A stretch of 64,000 nt of DNA. It comes from Paracoccaceae bacterium. Lineage in GTDB: Bacteria > Pseudomonadota > Alphaproteobacteria > Rhodobacterales > Rhodobacteraceae. Position 1 is the stretch's first letter. The number at the start of each line of letters is the position of its first letter. This document shows, piece by piece, positions 45,185-52,946 of this stretch. The DNA lies in contig JALEGX010000159.1 of the NCBI GenBank assembly GCA_022763485.1, positions 1 through 64,000 of the forward strand, given 5' to 3'. The position numbers and the translations under genes were made by a program. The notes under the pieces were generated by a model, which saw only the letters and a program-made list of their open reading frames with translations, did no database searches and had not been told where the DNA came from.

Positions 45185-46171
45185 TCAGTTTTCACCCATG
45201 CGGCGACTTTTGCGCAGGGCAAACGGGGTGATGCCGAAAAAGCTCTTGTAGAGACCCGAAAAACCGCTGGGAAAACCGCAGGCCAATCCGATTTCTCGCA
45301 CGCTCATCGTGGTGTTGAGCAGCAGGTTGTTGGCCTTGCTCAGGCGCATTTCGCGGTAGAACGTATTGGGGGTGGACCCCAGGAAGGTCTTGAACTTGCG
45401 CTCCAGCGACCGCGTGGAAATGCCCAGCCGGTCAACCAGTTCGCTGATCGGAACCGGTTCTTCCATGTTTTCCTGCATAATGCGGATGCACTGGTCCAGA
45501 TCGCTGTCCCCGGTGATCGTGGGTTTGACACCGGAAAAGGGCTGCAATGATCCCGGATCCCGGACGTTTTCATGCAGCATGATATTGGCCACGGTCATCT
45601 GCGTCGCCGAAGACACAAGGCGCCCGATCAGTGCCAGAACCACGTCGGTGGTTGCCCCCATGCCCGCGCAGGTCACCACCTGCCCGTTATCCGATGCCAG
45701 GGCATAGCCCGCGTCGAACATCCCCAGCCGTTCGCGCAGCACGACCGAGTTTTCCCAATGGGTTGTCAGCCCGCTGGCCTCATCCCCGATGTCCCGGATA
45801 TAGCGGCTGGCGGCTTCGGCCAGCAAATAGACCTTGGCCCCGCGGTAGGTGTAGCTGCTGATCGTCTGCTGCAGCGACAGGTCGGGGCTGTCGGGGTCAG
45901 AGTTGCCGACCACGAACAGGAAATCCGCATCCGGCTTCTGCACGAAGGGTTCCGTTTCGACATAGACGCCGCTCCGGCAGCCGATCCGCCCGCCTTTTGC
46001 AGAACGAAACACCCAAGAAAACGGGGCTTGGGCAACGGTGCGATTGGCGATGCGCAACAGGTCGGTGATGGCGGCAAGCTCGGTCAGGACAAAGCCGTCG
46101 GACACGATGATGTCGAAAAACCAACTGTCCGTTGCCCAGCTTGCTCCTGATCTCCGTTGCGCTGACGCCAT
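45185..46171 (-). CDS. GlxA-type AraC-family regulator (GbdR-like)
   Basis: The 328-residue protein couples a DJ-1/PfpI-like N-terminal domain (about 15-190, including FLFVVGNSDPDSPDLS and VVTCAGMGATTDVVLAL) to two AraC-type HTH motifs (about 225-322, LVDRLGISTRSLERKF and IGLACGFPSGFSGLYKSFFG). This architecture is that of GbdR/CdhR, activators of glycine betaine, dimethylglycine and carnitine catabolism. The gene context (methyltransferase, FAD-GcvT enzymes) supports such a role. It starts 13 bases after the methyltransferase stop. Confidence 0.9.
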   Translation of the reverse strand: MASAQRRSGASWATDSWFFDIIVSDGFVLTELAAITDLLRIANRTVAQAPFSWVFRSAKGGRIGCRSGVYVETEPFVQKPDADFLFVVGNSDPDSPDLSLQQTISSYTYRGAKVYLLAEAASRYIRDIGDEASGLTTHWENSVVLRERLGMFDAGYALASDNGQVVTCAGMGATTDVVLALIGRLVSSATQMTVANIMLHENVRDPGSLQPFSGVKPTITGDSDLDQCIRIMQENMEEPVPISELVDRLGISTRSLERKFKTFLGSTPNTFYREMRLSKANNLLLNTTMSVREIGLACGFPSGFSGLYKSFFGITPFALRKSRRMGEN

Positions 46172-46184
46172 CCCGTTTCCCCGA

Positions 46185-47081
46185 TCAGACGATCTTGTAT
46201 TCGGCAGCCGTCAGTCGGCGTGCAAGTTCAGCAATGTGATCAGGCCCCACCTCACAGCAGCCGCCGACAATGGTTGCCCCCTGTTCGACCCAGCCCATGG
46301 CGAAATCGGCGTAGGCGTCGGGATCCAGATCCTTGCGCTGTTCCAGCGCGTCAACGGTGGGGCGATCGCCCAGGAACCCTTCGCTGATCCGGGTGAACCC
46401 GTTGGCATAGGCCCCAAACGGTTTTCCAAACCCTGCGATGATGTCCAGCGCTTCGGCAATGACTTCGGGGCGGGAACAGTTCACCAGAACCGCATCCGGG
46501 TTCAGATCCGCAACCAGCCCTGCAAGATCGCTCAACGCCTCGCCCGAGCGCAGACGGGTGCCGTCGTCATCCGCCACCGTGACCGCCAGCCAGACGGGTT
46601 TGTCTGCTTTGGCGCAGCCCATCAGCGCGCCCCGCGCCTGATCCACGGAAGACGCGGTTTCGATCAGAAACAGGTCTACCCGGTCCTTGATCAGATCAAC
46701 CTGTTCCGCATAAGCGTGCTGGGCCTCTTCTGCCGGGGGACAGATGTCCGGGCGGTAGGACGCCATCAACGGCCCAAGCGAGGCTGCAACCTGGCCGCTA
46801 CCAAATTTGTCCCGCGCGGCGACCGCCTGGTTCACAGCCTTGTTCAACAGCTCTTCGTAATGCGCCTCGATCTCGGCCGGGCGCAGCCGGTCACGGTGGA
46901 CGGCATAGGTGTTGGTGGTCGCAACCGTCGCGCCCACCTGAAAATAGGCGTCGTGGACTTCGCCCACGATCTCGGGCTTTTCGATCATGACCGAGGTTGA
47001 CCACAGGGGTGTGGCCCGGTCGCCGGAGCGTTTGACGATCTCCTGTCCGATGGATCCGTCAAGAAGCACGATCTCTTTCAT
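46185..47081 (-). CDS. Homocysteine S-methyltransferase family protein (BHMT-like)
   Basis: A 298-residue zinc methyltransferase. It has the N-terminal LLDGSIGQE, the zinc-ligand Cys in VLVNCSRP (about 198-205) and the paired Cys in IVGGCCEVGPDHI (about 270-282). A (beta/alpha)8 barrel fits the length. The likely reaction is methyl transfer from betaine, or another donor, to homocysteine to make methionine and dimethylglycine. The neighbouring FAD-GcvT dehydrogenases fit the betaine route. Its start overlaps the MDR gene's stop by 4 bases. Confidence 0.88.
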   Translation of the reverse strand: MKEIVLLDGSIGQEIVKRSGDRATPLWSTSVMIEKPEIVGEVHDAYFQVGATVATTNTYAVHRDRLRPAEIEAHYEELLNKAVNQAVAARDKFGSGQVAASLGPLMASYRPDICPPAEEAQHAYAEQVDLIKDRVDLFLIETASSVDQARGALMGCAKADKPVWLAVTVADDDGTRLRSGEALSDLAGLVADLNPDAVLVNCSRPEVIAEALDIIAGFGKPFGAYANGFTRISEGFLGDRPTVDALEQRKDLDPDAYADFAMGWVEQGATIVGGCCEVGPDHIAELARRLTAAEYKIV

Positions 47082-48145
47082 TTCAACTCCTGCTGCGGTG
47101 GAATGAGCACCAGTTTGCCCGGGAACGCCTTGGACATGAAGTCCTCCTGCGCCGTCGCAATATCGGACAGCGGATAGGTTTTCGAGACCAAAGGTCTGAT
47201 CTTTCCCTCGCGCATCAGATCCACCAATCGTCCAAAGACCGCAGGTGGCTGGTAGGTGCAGCCGTGGATGGTGATGTCACGCAGGTAGATCTCTCGCAGA
47301 TCTGCCTCGACAATCGGGCCTGCGATGGCCCCGGACACGGCATAGCTGCCCCCCGGTTTCAGCGCCGCGATCAGCCCGCCCCAGGCAGGCCCGGCCACAA
47401 CATCGATCACCACATCAAAGCTGTCGGGCGCGGGGTCCTGACCGCGTTCCAGAATATCGGTGGCCCCGGCATCCCTGACAACATCGGCCTTGGCGGCAGA
47501 GGTCTGCCCGGTCACCACGGCACCGCGGATTTGGGCCAGTTGAACCGCCGCCAGCCCGACCCCGCCGGATGCACCGGTCACCAGAACCCTCTGACCGGCC
47601 GCAACGCCGGCCCGGGTCAGCAGGTTCTCGGCCGTGCCGAACGCACAGGGGATGGCCGCGATTTCCACATCCGAAAGGGGCGATTGGGACACATCGTAGA
47701 TGTCCGCCGCCTCAACCAGACAGTATTGAGCAAAGGCCCCATCCACCTCGGACCCCAGCGCAATATAGGCCGTGGGCTGATCCGCTGTCGGGCGTGGCAG
47801 ATTGATCGGGCCAGTGACACGCGCGCCCAACGGGACCGACACGTCCCTGCCAACGGCCACCACGCGACCACACAGGTCACCACCCTGAATTCTGGGAAAA
47901 CACAGGGCACCTGCATGTCCGCCTGCCTCGACCTCTTGGTCGACTGCGTCGGTCGCGCCTGTCACATCCGCCGAATACCAGCCAATGCGGGTGTTGATAT
48001 CGGTGTTGTTCACACCAGCAGCAAGCACCTGAACCAGAACCTGCCCCGGTCCGGGCACCGGGACAGGAATGTCTTCTTTCCATACCAGAACTTCAGGCCC
48101 GCCATGGGCGGTCAGATAAACGCCTTTCATCACGTCCGGTATCAT
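47078..48145 (-). CDS. MDR-family oxidoreductase (quinone oxidoreductase/alcohol dehydrogenase-like)
   Basis: A 355-residue medium-chain dehydrogenase/reductase. The GroES-like N-terminal domain is at about 10-140. The Rossmann domain carries VLVTGASGGVGLAAVQLA (about 188-205) for NADPH or NADH. Structural-zinc cysteines of classical alcohol dehydrogenases are absent, which favours the quinone-oxidoreductase subgroup. Its role in the betaine cluster may be oxidation or reduction of a breakdown product; this is inference. The methyltransferase start overlaps its stop, so the two are coupled. Confidence 0.86.
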   Translation of the reverse strand: MIPDVMKGVYLTAHGGPEVLVWKEDIPVPVPGPGQVLVQVLAAGVNNTDINTRIGWYSADVTGATDAVDQEVEAGGHAGALCFPRIQGGDLCGRVVAVGRDVSVPLGARVTGPINLPRPTADQPTAYIALGSEVDGAFAQYCLVEAADIYDVSQSPLSDVEIAAIPCAFGTAENLLTRAGVAAGQRVLVTGASGGVGLAAVQLAQIRGAVVTGQTSAAKADVVRDAGATDILERGQDPAPDSFDVVIDVVAGPAWGGLIAALKPGGSYAVSGAIAGPIVEADLREIYLRDITIHGCTYQPPAVFGRLVDLMREGKIRPLVSKTYPLSDIATAQEDFMSKAFPGKLVLIPPQQELK

Positions 48146-48180
48146 CAGGGAGCATCCTTTTCCGTCTCGCTACCTGATCA

Positions 48181-48202
48181 GCAGACGGCATTTGCCGCCT
48201 GC
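48181..48202 (-). promoter_or_regulatory. Intercistronic hairpin in the one-carbon operon
   Basis: GCAGACGGC pairs with GCCGCCTGC (one wobble, 4-base loop) in the 76-base gap between the second FAD-GcvT gene and the MDR gene. It lacks a T-run, so stability control or attenuation is more likely than termination. Confidence 0.5.
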
Positions 48203-48221
48203 CGACAAGGTCAACTTCAGG

Positions 48222-50672
48222 TCAGGCACGCAGCCTTTCGTTGGCTGCATCCCACAGCGGCTCGTCCTTCTGGACCACGGCGCGGAACTTCTCGCCGTAG
48301 ATTTCCACCTCCAGCTCGGTTCCCGCAACAGCCAGCTCAGAGCGGATCATGCCCAGCGCGATCGACTTGTTGACCCGGTAGCCCCAGCCACCGCTGGTGG
48401 TTTCGCCAACGATCTCGTCCCCGTTCCAGATGCAGGACATGTAAGGCGCGTCTGCCTCACCCGCCTCAACGGTCAGCGTGACAAAGGATTTCTTGACGCC
48501 TTGTTGCTTCTCGTTCTGGATCGCGGCCTTGCCCGGGAAGTCCTGCGGCTTGTCCAGTTTGACGAAACGCTCCAGGCCACCTTCCAGCAGCGAATAATCG
48601 GTCGACAGGTCGCCTTTCCAAGCACGGTAGCCTTTTTCCAGACGCAGAGAGTTCAGCGCGTACATGCCGAACGGTTTGGCACCGCCAGCCAGGATCGCCT
48701 CATAGATGGCTGGCATGTCTTCGTTCAGCGCATGGACTTCCCAGCCCAGCTCACCGGCGAAGGACACGCGCACCAGATGCGCAGGCTTGCCCGCCACGGT
48801 CGCGGCCTGATGGGTCAGCCAGCCCAGGCTCAGGTCGGCATCGTCGCTCAGGCTTGCCAGCAGGTCACGCGACTTCGGACCGGTGACGATCAGCGTGTCA
48901 CGGGTGGTGGTGACGTCCAGAACATTGATACCAGCAGGCATCGCGTTCACCAGGATATCCCGGTCATGCCACTGTGCCGTCGCCGCCGTGATCATTACGA
49001 ACTCGTCCTCGCCCAGACGCATGCACGACATTTCGGTCAGGATGCGGCCGCGGTTGTCCGAGATGTAGACCAGGTTGATGCGACCCACTTTGGGCAGACC
49101 ACCGGTGACCAGGCCGCGCAGTGCCTCTGCCACGCCTTCACCAGCAACGTAGAAGCGCGAGAAGCCCGGCAGGTCCAGAACGCCAACACCGTCACGCACG
49201 GCTTCGCATTCTTCCTTGATGCGGCTCTCCCACGGACCAGACCGGCCCCAGGTGTGGGTGGCTTCCAGCGAGGTATCGTCGCCATCCTGCGCGAACCAGT
49301 TTGCGCGCTCCCAGCCATTGTAGGCCCCCATGACACCGCCCAGTTCCTTGACCTTGGCGTGGACCGGCGACAGCTTCTTGTCGCGCGCTGCGGGCCATTC
49401 GTGGTGCGGGAAGTGCATGGCATATTCGTTGCCGTAGACTTCCATGCCTTTCTTGTTGCAGTAGTCCTGATCGGTGTAGTCGGTGTAGCGGCGCGGATCG
49501 ACTGCCCACATGTCCCACTCGGTCGCACCATCGACGATCCATTCCGCCAGCACTTTGCCTGCGCCGCCACCCTGCGCGATGCCAAAGGTAAAGCTGTGTG
49601 CCTCAAACGCGTTTTTGACGCCCGGCATCGGGCCGATCATCGGCAGACCATCGGGGGCATAGGGGATCGGGCCATTGATGACGCTGCTGACGCCGGAGGT
49701 CGCCATCAGCGGGACGCGCTCCATTGCGTCGGTGACGATGTCTTCGATCCGATCCAGATCTTCCTGCCACAGCTGGAACGAGAAGTCCTCGGGCATCGGA
49801 TCGTCTTCGGTCAGCCAGTGACCTTTGCAGTTCGGCTCATAGGGGCCAAGGTTGTAGCCGTGCTTTTCCTGACGCAGGTAGTAGGACACGTCCACGTCGC
49901 GGATCAGGGGCAGCTTGCCGCCATGTTCCTTCGACCAGGCTTCGACCTCGGGGATCTGTTCGGTCAGCAGGTACTGGTGCTCCATCACCATGGCGGGCAC
50001 ATGGCGGCCGCCATAGGGCTTGAACATCTCACCCACACGCTGTGCGTAGTAACCTGCGGCGTTCACCACGTAGTCGCACGCAATGTCGCCCTTTTCGGTG
50101 TGAACGGTCCAGGTGCCGTCTTCGTGCTGGGTCACACCGGTCGCCGGGGTGAAACGCAGGATCTTGGCGCCCATGTCGCGTGCACCCTTGGCCAGCGCCT
50201 GGGTCAGCTGGGCCGGGTCGATGTCACCATCCGTCGGGTCATACAGAACCCCGGCCAGGTCATGGGTTTCCAGGAAGGGATAGCGCTCTTTCGCCTGCTC
50301 GGGGGTCCACATCTCCATCGGGATGCCCTGATAGCGACCCATCGACATGGCGCGCTCGAATTCCTGCATCCGCTCTTTGGTGTGTGCCAGACGGATCGAT
50401 CCCGAAACGTGATAGTTCATCGGGTAATCGACCTCTTCGGCCAACCCCGAATACAGCTCGGTTGAATAGCGCTGCATGTTCATGATCGCCCAGGAGGTCG
50501 AGAAGGTGGGCACGTTCCCCGCTGCGTGCCAGGTCGAACCGGCCGTCAGCTCGTTCTTTTCCAGCAGAACACAGTCGGTCCAGCCCTTCTTGGCCAGATG
50601 ATACAGGGACGAGCAGCCTACGACGCCACCGCCGATAATGACCACACGGGCCTTGGTTGGAAAATCAGACAT
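48222..50672 (-). CDS. FAD-GcvT fusion dehydrogenase, paralogue 2
   Basis: The 816-residue protein has the same plan as the one at 42631: DAO flavin domain (GGGVVGCSSLYHL, STWHAAGN with the flavin-linking His), FAO_M bridge and GcvT folate domain (about 430-810, SFAGELGWEVHAL). The two share only general family similarity, with many local differences, so they probably act on different substrates such as dimethylglycine and sarcosine. Which is which cannot be read here. It starts 17 bases after the GFA gene's stop. Confidence 0.9.
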   Translation of the reverse strand: MSDFPTKARVVIIGGGVVGCSSLYHLAKKGWTDCVLLEKNELTAGSTWHAAGNVPTFSTSWAIMNMQRYSTELYSGLAEEVDYPMNYHVSGSIRLAHTKERMQEFERAMSMGRYQGIPMEMWTPEQAKERYPFLETHDLAGVLYDPTDGDIDPAQLTQALAKGARDMGAKILRFTPATGVTQHEDGTWTVHTEKGDIACDYVVNAAGYYAQRVGEMFKPYGGRHVPAMVMEHQYLLTEQIPEVEAWSKEHGGKLPLIRDVDVSYYLRQEKHGYNLGPYEPNCKGHWLTEDDPMPEDFSFQLWQEDLDRIEDIVTDAMERVPLMATSGVSSVINGPIPYAPDGLPMIGPMPGVKNAFEAHSFTFGIAQGGGAGKVLAEWIVDGATEWDMWAVDPRRYTDYTDQDYCNKKGMEVYGNEYAMHFPHHEWPAARDKKLSPVHAKVKELGGVMGAYNGWERANWFAQDGDDTSLEATHTWGRSGPWESRIKEECEAVRDGVGVLDLPGFSRFYVAGEGVAEALRGLVTGGLPKVGRINLVYISDNRGRILTEMSCMRLGEDEFVMITAATAQWHDRDILVNAMPAGINVLDVTTTRDTLIVTGPKSRDLLASLSDDADLSLGWLTHQAATVAGKPAHLVRVSFAGELGWEVHALNEDMPAIYEAILAGGAKPFGMYALNSLRLEKGYRAWKGDLSTDYSLLEGGLERFVKLDKPQDFPGKAAIQNEKQQGVKKSFVTLTVEAGEADAPYMSCIWNGDEIVGETTSGGWGYRVNKSIALGMIRSELAVAGTELEVEIYGEKFRAVVQKDEPLWDAANERLRA

Positions 50673-50689
50673 GTTTGCTCCCTAAGTCT

Positions 50690-51061
50690 TCAGTCCTTTT
50701 GCGGCACGCCGTCCGCAATTTCGTAGTAGTCGCCCTTGTCGGCGACAAAGATGTGCTTGCTCAGCGTCAGGCCGGTTGGGCCATCGACGGATCCAAGCGA
50801 AAAGCTGATGGTGTTTTCGTCATGCGCCTTCCAGAACAGGAAGGACCCGCAGCGCGGGCAGATGCCGCGCTTGGCCGCGTCGCTGGAGGCGAACCAGCTG
50901 ACCGGGCCGGTAATGGTCAGCTCGGCCTCTGGCACATAGGCCGAGGACCAGATGCCGCCCGACTGCTTGCGGCACTGGCCGCAATGGCACATCGAGGCCC
51001 CCTGCGGTTCTGCCGACGTTTCAAAACGAATATCGCCACACAGGCAGGATCCGGTGATCAT
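50690..51061 (-). CDS. GFA-family zinc protein (glutathione-dependent formaldehyde-activating-like)
   Basis: A 123-residue Mss4-like zinc protein. Zinc ligands are visible as SCLCGDIRF (5-13), CHCGQCR (25-31) and CPRCGSF (68-74). Gfa of Paracoccus speeds addition of formaldehyde to glutathione, though homologues vary. In this cluster, formaldehyde could escape from the demethylating dehydrogenases, so a detoxifying role is plausible. The ATG overlaps the LysE stop (ATGA); longer open frame upstream is shadow. Confidence 0.85.
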   Translation of the reverse strand: MITGSCLCGDIRFETSAEPQGASMCHCGQCRKQSGGIWSSAYVPEAELTITGPVSWFASSDAAKRGICPRCGSFLFWKAHDENTISFSLGSVDGPTGLTLSKHIFVADKGDYYEIADGVPQKD

Positions 51062-51687
51062 TGCGTTCCCTCCAGTTGCGGTGTGCTGCTGGCCCCCAGC
51101 AACGCGCCATAGATGATGAAACAGACGGCCATGGTGCGGCGGATCCAGACATTGAACACGGCCGCCAGCGCCGCGCGGCCCAGCGCCGCCCCCAGCAGGG
51201 TGAAGCTGGTATAGCTGAGCGTGGTAATCACCAGTGCGGTCGGCATGATGTAGGCCATCTGGCCCCAGACCGGCACATCCGGCTGAATGAACTGCGAAAA
51301 GGCAGCCAGATAGCCGGCAACGCTTTTGGGGTTGATCGTGGCCACGGCCAAGGCGTGCAGATAAACACGGCGCGCCGGACGCTCCTGGGCGGGCACCGGA
51401 CGGGTCGCATTCATCCAGCCCCGGATCCCCATGTAGATCAAGAATCCCGCACCGATCAGCTTCGCCACCCAAAAAGCGGTTGGCGAAGCTGCAATCAGCG
51501 CAGTGATCCCCAATGCCGACAGGATCAGGAACGCGCTCGCCTGTGTCAGGATCGCCAGCACGCCCAGCATCGCCTTGGGAAACGGCAGGCTCATCCCGTT
51601 GGAGATGCAGTTCACGGCATTCGGTCCCGGCGTGGTGACGAACACCACCCAGAACAGCGCGAACAGGGTCCAGGCGTCCCAGCTCAT
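51058..51687 (-). CDS. LysE/RhtB-family amino acid exporter
   Basis: A 209-residue inner-membrane protein with five to six predicted helices and the family's TTPGPNAVNCISNG motif at about 18-31, whose Pro-Gly-Pro-Asn is diagnostic. It exports amino acids or similar small zwitterions. In this operon it may relieve build-up of glycine, sarcosine or methionine. It starts 3 bases after the XRE-cupin regulator and overlaps the GFA gene. Confidence 0.9.
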   Translation of the reverse strand: MSWDAWTLFALFWVVFVTTPGPNAVNCISNGMSLPFPKAMLGVLAILTQASAFLILSALGITALIAASPTAFWVAKLIGAGFLIYMGIRGWMNATRPVPAQERPARRVYLHALAVATINPKSVAGYLAAFSQFIQPDVPVWGQMAYIMPTALVITTLSYTSFTLLGAALGRAALAAVFNVWIRRTMAVCFIIYGALLGASSTPQLEGTQ

Positions 51688-51690
51688 GGC

Positions 51691-52260
51691 TCAATACACC
51701 GGCGGAGCGATGACCCAGATGGCCACGGCGGGCTCATCATAGGGATTGGACCATTGGTAGGGCTCATGCTTGATCCGGAAGCTGTCCCCCAGACCCACAG
51801 TGTAGCTGCGGCCGTCGATCAACAGATCCAGTTTACCCGAGATCATGTATCCCACTTCCTGGGTCGGGCGGTTCGCAGGTTTCTGCATACGGGAATTGGG
51901 CGCGAAGGTGGAATGCACCATTTCGAAGTCATCGGTCAGATCGGGCGACAGCAGCTCTTCGATCAGCCCTTCTTCGCCAGAGCCCATCGGGCGGCGCGCC
52001 CCGGCCCGCACGATATGGCCCTGCTCATCAGCGGGTGCAGCGGAATGGGCAAACAGCATCGACATGGGCACGCCCAGGCATTGGGCAATCTGGCGCAGGT
52101 CGGAAATCGACGGCTCCGACATGTCCCGCTCGACCTGGCTCAGCCATCCCACCGACCGGCCCAGCCGCTCGGCGATTTCAGCCAGCGTCAGCCCACGCGC
52201 CTTGCGCAGCGCCCGGATATCGGCCCCCAGTGTCGCGCTTTGCGGAACATGCTGATTCAC
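51691..52260 (-). CDS. XRE-family regulator with cupin domain
   Basis: A 189-residue regulator with an N-terminal XRE helix-turn-helix (about 8-65, LRKARGLTLAEIAERLG, then VGWLSQVERDMSEPSIS). A C-terminal cupin sensor domain follows (about 105-188, SRMQKPANRPTQEVGYMI, then GDSFRIKHEPYQWSNP). The start is taken as the GTG at 52260, which follows GGGAG at 7 bases; a GTG two codons earlier is too close to it. It heads the operon with LysE, GFA and the second FAD-GcvT gene. Two inverted repeats just upstream suggest autoregulation. Confidence 0.9.
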   Translation of the reverse strand: MNQHVPQSATLGADIRALRKARGLTLAEIAERLGRSVGWLSQVERDMSEPSISDLRQIAQCLGVPMSMLFAHSAAPADEQGHIVRAGARRPMGSGEEGLIEELLSPDLTDDFEMVHSTFAPNSRMQKPANRPTQEVGYMISGKLDLLIDGRSYTVGLGDSFRIKHEPYQWSNPYDEPAVAIWVIAPPVY

Positions 52261-52272
52261 GCCCACTCTCCC

Positions 52273-52297
52273 GTGAAAATTTCATCGACTTTTTCAC
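52273..52297. promoter_or_regulatory. Operator-like dyad, copy 1 (XRE-cupin promoter)
   Basis: GTGAAAA and TTTTCAC are perfect inverted arms separated by 11 bases, directly upstream of the XRE-cupin start. A second dyad with the same arms and spacer follows 39 bases on. Confidence 0.7.
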
Positions 52298-52311
52298 GAT
52301 GCCTCGAATCG

Positions 52312-52336
52312 GTGAAAATTCCAAACATTTTTTCAC
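52312..52336. promoter_or_regulatory. Operator-like dyad, copy 2 (XRE-cupin promoter)
   Basis: GTGAAAA and TTTTCAC again, separated by 11 bases of different sequence. Identical arms with identical spacing make chance unlikely and indicate two sites for one dimeric regulator. Confidence 0.7.
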
Positions 52337-52343
52337 GGCGACA

Positions 52344-52373
52344 CAAAAAAAGACCCGGAGGCGTCTCCGGGTC
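52344..52373 (-). terminator. Rho-independent terminator of msrC
   Basis: GACCCGGAG and CTCCGGGTC form a 9-bp stem with a 4-base loop. On the minus strand a run of seven T follows. It isolates the msrC transcript from the XRE-cupin promoter just downstream. Confidence 0.9.
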
Positions 52374-52411
52374 ATGTCGTCAGCTTCTTTTTCGGCAAGG
52401 CTTTCGCAGGA

Positions 52412-52870
52412 TCACTCGGCCGCAGCAAAAGTCTCTTTCAGGATAGCGGTCAACTTATCCGCGTCCTCCTGGGTGAAGGCATCGGGCTGGTCGCTGTCGA
52501 TGTCCAGCACGCCCAGCAGCCGCCCCGCACCGTTCCAGACCGGCAGCACCAGCTCGGATCGGGTTGAGCTGGCACAGGCAATGTGGCCCGGAAAGGTATC
52601 GACATCGGGAACCAGCTGGACCTCTCCGGTGCGCGCCGCCGCACCGCAGACACCCCGAGAGAATGGGATCTGAAGACAGCCGTGACCACCCTGATAAGGC
52701 CCGATCTTCAGCATTTCGGGCCCGGTGACACGATAGAATCCGGTCCAGTCGAAACGATCGTCGCTGTGGTGCAGCTCGCACACAACGGTTGCCATCAGGG
52801 CAACCTCATCGGTTTCACCCTCACACAGCGATGCCAAGGTCTTGGAAAGGGTCGCGTAGTCTACAGTCAT
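52412..52870 (-). CDS. msrC: Free methionine-(R)-sulfoxide reductase, GAF domain
   Basis: A 152-residue stand-alone GAF protein that reduces free Met-R-sulfoxide with thioredoxin. The three functional cysteines of the family are present: Cys65 (GHGCLQ), Cys75 (RGVCGAAA) and Cys99 (GHIACASST). The overall pattern DWTGFYRV, IPFSRGVCG, SELVLPVW and GVLDIDS is typical. The ATG at 52870 was chosen over an upstream in-frame codon on family length. It has terminators on both sides, so it is monocistronic. Confidence 0.93.
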   Translation of the reverse strand: MTVDYATLSKTLASLCEGETDEVALMATVVCELHHSDDRFDWTGFYRVTGPEMLKIGPYQGGHGCLQIPFSRGVCGAAARTGEVQLVPDVDTFPGHIACASSTRSELVLPVWNGAGRLLGVLDIDSDQPDAFTQEDADKLTAILKETFAAAE

Positions 52871-52883
52871 GTTGGTCCGTATG

Positions 52884-52922
52884 AAAAATGGGCTCAGGCA
52901 GCCGGTTGCCACCTGAACCCAT
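52884..52922 (-). terminator. Rho-independent terminator of the thiolase gene
   Basis: ATGGGCTCAGG (52888-52898) pairs with CCTGAACCCAT (52912-52922), with one wobble. On the minus strand TTTT follows the stem. Confidence 0.85.
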
Positions 52923-52946
52923 CACATGTTTTCCAAAAAGGAAAGA

